The position numbers and the translations under genes are program-made. Of a DNA stretch of 64,000 nt, positions 61,873 through 64,000 are shown one piece after another. How positions within the stretch are numbered: the stretch's first letter is position 1; each line of letters starts with the position of its first letter. Below the pieces are notes generated by a model. It was not told the origin of the DNA, did not search any database, and worked only from the letters and a program-made list of their open reading frames with translations. The stretch lies in NCBI RefSeq assembly GCF_903166585.1, contig NZ_CAESCM010000007.1:124001-188000 (forward strand), read 5' to 3'. Source of the DNA: Pedobacter ghigonis (lineage in GTDB: Bacteria > Bacteroidota > Bacteroidia > Sphingobacteriales > Sphingobacteriaceae).

Positions 61873-64000
61873 TTAATCAATCGCTACAGGATTCATCTGA
61901 ATATCCAGTTTGGCAAACTTTAATACTTCGATGCTTTGAAAGCCAAAATCCTCAACCACCTTACCCAAAATCAGGTAACAGCCCTTTCCTTTAAAAGGGT
62001 ACATAGGGGTATTATTAGGGAAATGGGTGGTATCGAAAAATTCACCGTTGGCATCTAAAAATGTACCGAACCACATTTTAGTGTTTTTAATGGTATGCAC
62101 TGTTTTCTCACAAACGTAATTCCCCACCATCCTGATGGTTTTACCTAAATGTTTATGCAAATCGGCAGCCATTACATCGCCACGGTAGCTGGTTTTCAGG
62201 AAATCGAACATTTTATAATTCAACGGAAAACCAAGCAATTCTAATTCTGTATAGGCATTTTCGAGCTCCGAATCTACCAGCTCAGGCAGCTGATAGGTTT
62301 TATAATTGAGCTTAAAAAGTTCAGCAGCGTTTACTTTCTTTTGTTTATAGCCGAGGTAGTTATGTACATCCCAAAGCAGGGTTTTACGGTCTTTACCGGT
62401 AAAGCGCAAACTCCCCAAACGGATTAAAATAATGGCTTGTTCTAACGAAATATTGGTTCGTTTTACAAAATCTTCCAGATCGATATAGAGCCCATTGGCC
62501 CTGCGCTCGGCAGGAATGATCTTTATATTCTTCTCTTCCAAGCCCTGCACTCCAATAAAGCCCAGATAAGCATCTTCGCCTTGTATATTCACCACTTCAT
62601 CGCTATGGTTTACGCACGGTAAATGTACCTGTGCACCGGTTTTTTGCAACTCGTTAACGTACACCCAGCGACTATAAAAACCACCATAATTATTGAGCAC
62701 GGCAACCATAAATTCCATAGGGTAATACGTTTTAAGGTAAAGACTTTGATAGCTTTCTACAGCAAAGGAAGCCGAGTGCGCCTTCGAAAAGCTGTAACCT
62801 GCAAAAGAGGAAATCTGCCGCCACACTTCGTTAACCAGTTCTTCCGGATGGCCCTGGTGCCGGGCCGAAACCTTAAATTTGTTTACCAGTTCATCAAAAG
62901 CCAGTTTCGACCTATATTTGCCGCTCATGGCCTTGCGCAGCACATCAGCATCGGCCAGATCGAGGCCGGCAAAGTAATGGCACACTTTAATTACATCTTC
63001 CTGGTAAACCATTACGCCGTAAGTTTCGGCCAGTTGCTGCTTCATTACTTCGCAAAGGTAAACCACCTTATCTGGCGCGTGGTAGCGCTCTATATACGAT
63101 TTCATCATGCCCGAACTAGCTACCCCCGGACGGATAATGGAACTGGCTGCTACCAGCGTAAGGTAATTATCGCACTTTAGTTTTTTGAGAAGCTGCCGCA
63201 TCGCGGGCGATTCGATATAAAAACAGCCTATGGGCTGCCCTTCTTTTAAGATTCCGTTTAATTTGGCATCGTTCTTAAAAACCGGAAAATTGTGTATATC
63301 GATCGGCTTCCCCTTGTTTTTTTGAATCAGCTGCACGGCTTCACGAATGTGACCAATACCCCGCTGACTCAGAATATCAAATTTCTCGTACCCGATTGCT
63401 TCGGCTTCGTACATATCCCACTGCACTGTAGGGAAACCTTTGGGCGGCATATCCAATGCAGTATAATAGGTAATCGGCTCTTCTGAAATCAAAATCCCCC
63501 CGGCATGGATAGAACGCTGGTTCGGCATATTTTTCATGTAATGGTGTACAGCCAGTAACTTTTGATAAGTGCTGTTCTGCAGGTTTTCCCTTTCTTTGGT
63601 CGGATCGGTAAAACTGTCGATCTCTTCTTTGGGCAAGCCCATTACCTTACCAATTTCGCGAATAATTGCACGGTCTTTAAAGGTGCTCATGGTGCCCAAA
63701 AAAGCCACATGCCATTTGGGATAACGTTCAAAAATATAGCGCTGTATGGTTTCGCGTTCATCCCATGAAAAATCGATATCAAAATCAGGCGGACTGGTCC
63801 GTTTTTCGTGTAGGAAACGTTCGAAATAAAGATCAAGATCAATGGGATCTACATCGGTAATGCGCAGGCAGTAAGCCACAATGCTGTTGGCACCCGAACC
63901 ACGGCCCACATGATAAAAGCCACAGGTGTTCATGGCATAATCCACGATATCGTGGGTGATGAGGAAATAGGCACAGAAGTTTTTAAGTTCAATAATCCGC
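61873..64000 (-). CDS. dnaE: DNA polymerase III alpha subunit (DnaE), N-terminal part outside window
   Basis: The frame is open to the right edge (64000), so only about 708 residues are visible. The polymerase core has GRGSGANSIVAYCLRITDVD and the catalytic aspartates in SPPDFDIDFSW, then RSIHAGGILIS and VYQEDVIKVCHYFAGLDLAD, FSKAHSASFAVESYQSLYLK. The end has a helix-hairpin-helix region and an OB-like domain (IRMVGNYVCEKTVHT, WFGTFLDANGEFF), shorter than the E. coli enzyme. Bacteroidetes carry a main DnaE and often a short error-prone one; this short version may be the second kind, but the missing PHP domain prevents a decision. Confidence 0.9.
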   Translation of the reverse strand, partial: RIIELKNFCAYFLITHDIVDYAMNTCGFYHVGRGSGANSIVAYCLRITDVDPIDLDLYFERFLHEKRTSPPDFDIDFSWDERETIQRYIFERYPKWHVAFLGTMSTFKDRAIIREIGKVMGLPKEEIDSFTDPTKERENLQNSTYQKLLAVHHYMKNMPNQRSIHAGGILISEEPITYYTALDMPPKGFPTVQWDMYEAEAIGYEKFDILSQRGIGHIREAVQLIQKNKGKPIDIHNFPVFKNDAKLNGILKEGQPIGCFYIESPAMRQLLKKLKCDNYLTLVAASSIIRPGVASSGMMKSYIERYHAPDKVVYLCEVMKQQLAETYGVMVYQEDVIKVCHYFAGLDLADADVLRKAMSGKYRSKLAFDELVNKFKVSARHQGHPEELVNEVWRQISSFAGYSFSKAHSASFAVESYQSLYLKTYYPMEFMVAVLNNYGGFYSRWVYVNELQKTGAQVHLPCVNHSDEVVNIQGEDAYLGFIGVQGLEEKNIKIIPAERRANGLYIDLEDFVKRTNISLEQAIILIRLGSLRFTGKDRKTLLWDVHNYLGYKQKKVNAAELFKLNYKTYQLPELVDSELENAYTELELLGFPLNYKMFDFLKTSYRGDVMAADLHKHLGKTIRMVGNYVCEKTVHTIKNTKMWFGTFLDANGEFFDTTHFPNNTPMYPFKGKGCYLILGKVVEDFGFQSIEVLKFAKLDIQMNPVAID

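Overview
The window looks like a chromosomal segment from a Bacteroidetes bacterium, most likely family Sphingobacteriaceae and Pedobacter-like. The reasons are the moderate A+T content, many secreted glycoside hydrolases with Bacteroidetes-type modules, FucP/fucosidase and L-rhamnose-mutarotase-type genes, LytS/LytTR signalling, a short second-type DnaE, and promoters resembling the TTTG / TAnnTTTG pattern. The genus is an inference from gene content, not a database match.

Layout. 1-9.3 kb: glycan degradation, with a GH127 enzyme cut by the left edge, a Tat-exported Gfo/Idh/MocA oxidoreductase, a GH20 hexosaminidase and a clan-D-like putative alpha-galactosidase. 9.6-10.4 kb: a small HigA-N-terminus-like orphan and a PNPOx-like flavoprotein. 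10.9-16.1 kb: an L-fucose operon (GH29 fucosidase, mutarotase, FucP, aldo/keto reductase, Zn alcohol dehydrogenase) ended by a strong hairpin. 16.2-26.3 kb: regulation, with an HTH-pentapeptide-repeat fusion, two large hybrid histidine kinases (one with an H-NOXA-like domain), and a response regulator translationally coupled to a priming sugar transferase. 26.3-38.4 kb: an exopolysaccharide locus (GT32, flippase, four other glycosyltransferases, Wzy-like polymerase, Wzz/kinase-like co-polymerase with a ruined P-loop, half-length TolC-like protein, GH130 phosphorylase), including a 27-residue membrane peptide gene. 38.5-41.9 kb: orphans and a LytS/LytTR pair with a 50-residue peptide gene in opposite orientation between them. 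42.1-42.5 kb: two possible small RNAs. 42.7-47.6 kb: a sulfite/sulfane oxidation operon (SoxC/SorA-like molybdoenzyme, cytochrome c, FAD oxidoreductase, YeiH-type exporter) whose first gene is broken next to a likely group II intron remnant. 47.8-49.7 kb: GH2. 49.8-50.2 kb: two identical tRNA-Pro and one tRNA-Ser. 50.3-61.7 kb: housekeeping and membrane genes (7TM-HD phosphodiesterase, SPFH operon with an Arc-type regulator, thiolase, two POT transporters, polyprenol-P-mannose-type synthase, YdeI-like) with two families of palindromic repeats. 61.9-64.0 kb: DnaE cut by the right edge.

How the parts work together. The left third releases and imports host- or plant-type sugars (arabinose, hexosamine, fucose). 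The centre builds and exports a polysaccharide under heavy two-component control: a response regulator and a receiver-like domain are physically linked to the priming transferase, and two phosphorelay kinases flank it. The most novel-looking item is the peptide gene at 40983-41135. It has a KLKI-type leader and a Ser/Thr-rich, Cys-free core, its own terminator, and a 16-nt palindrome upstream, all nested in a LytS/LytTR locus. It is a candidate RiPP or signalling-peptide precursor with no modification enzyme in view.
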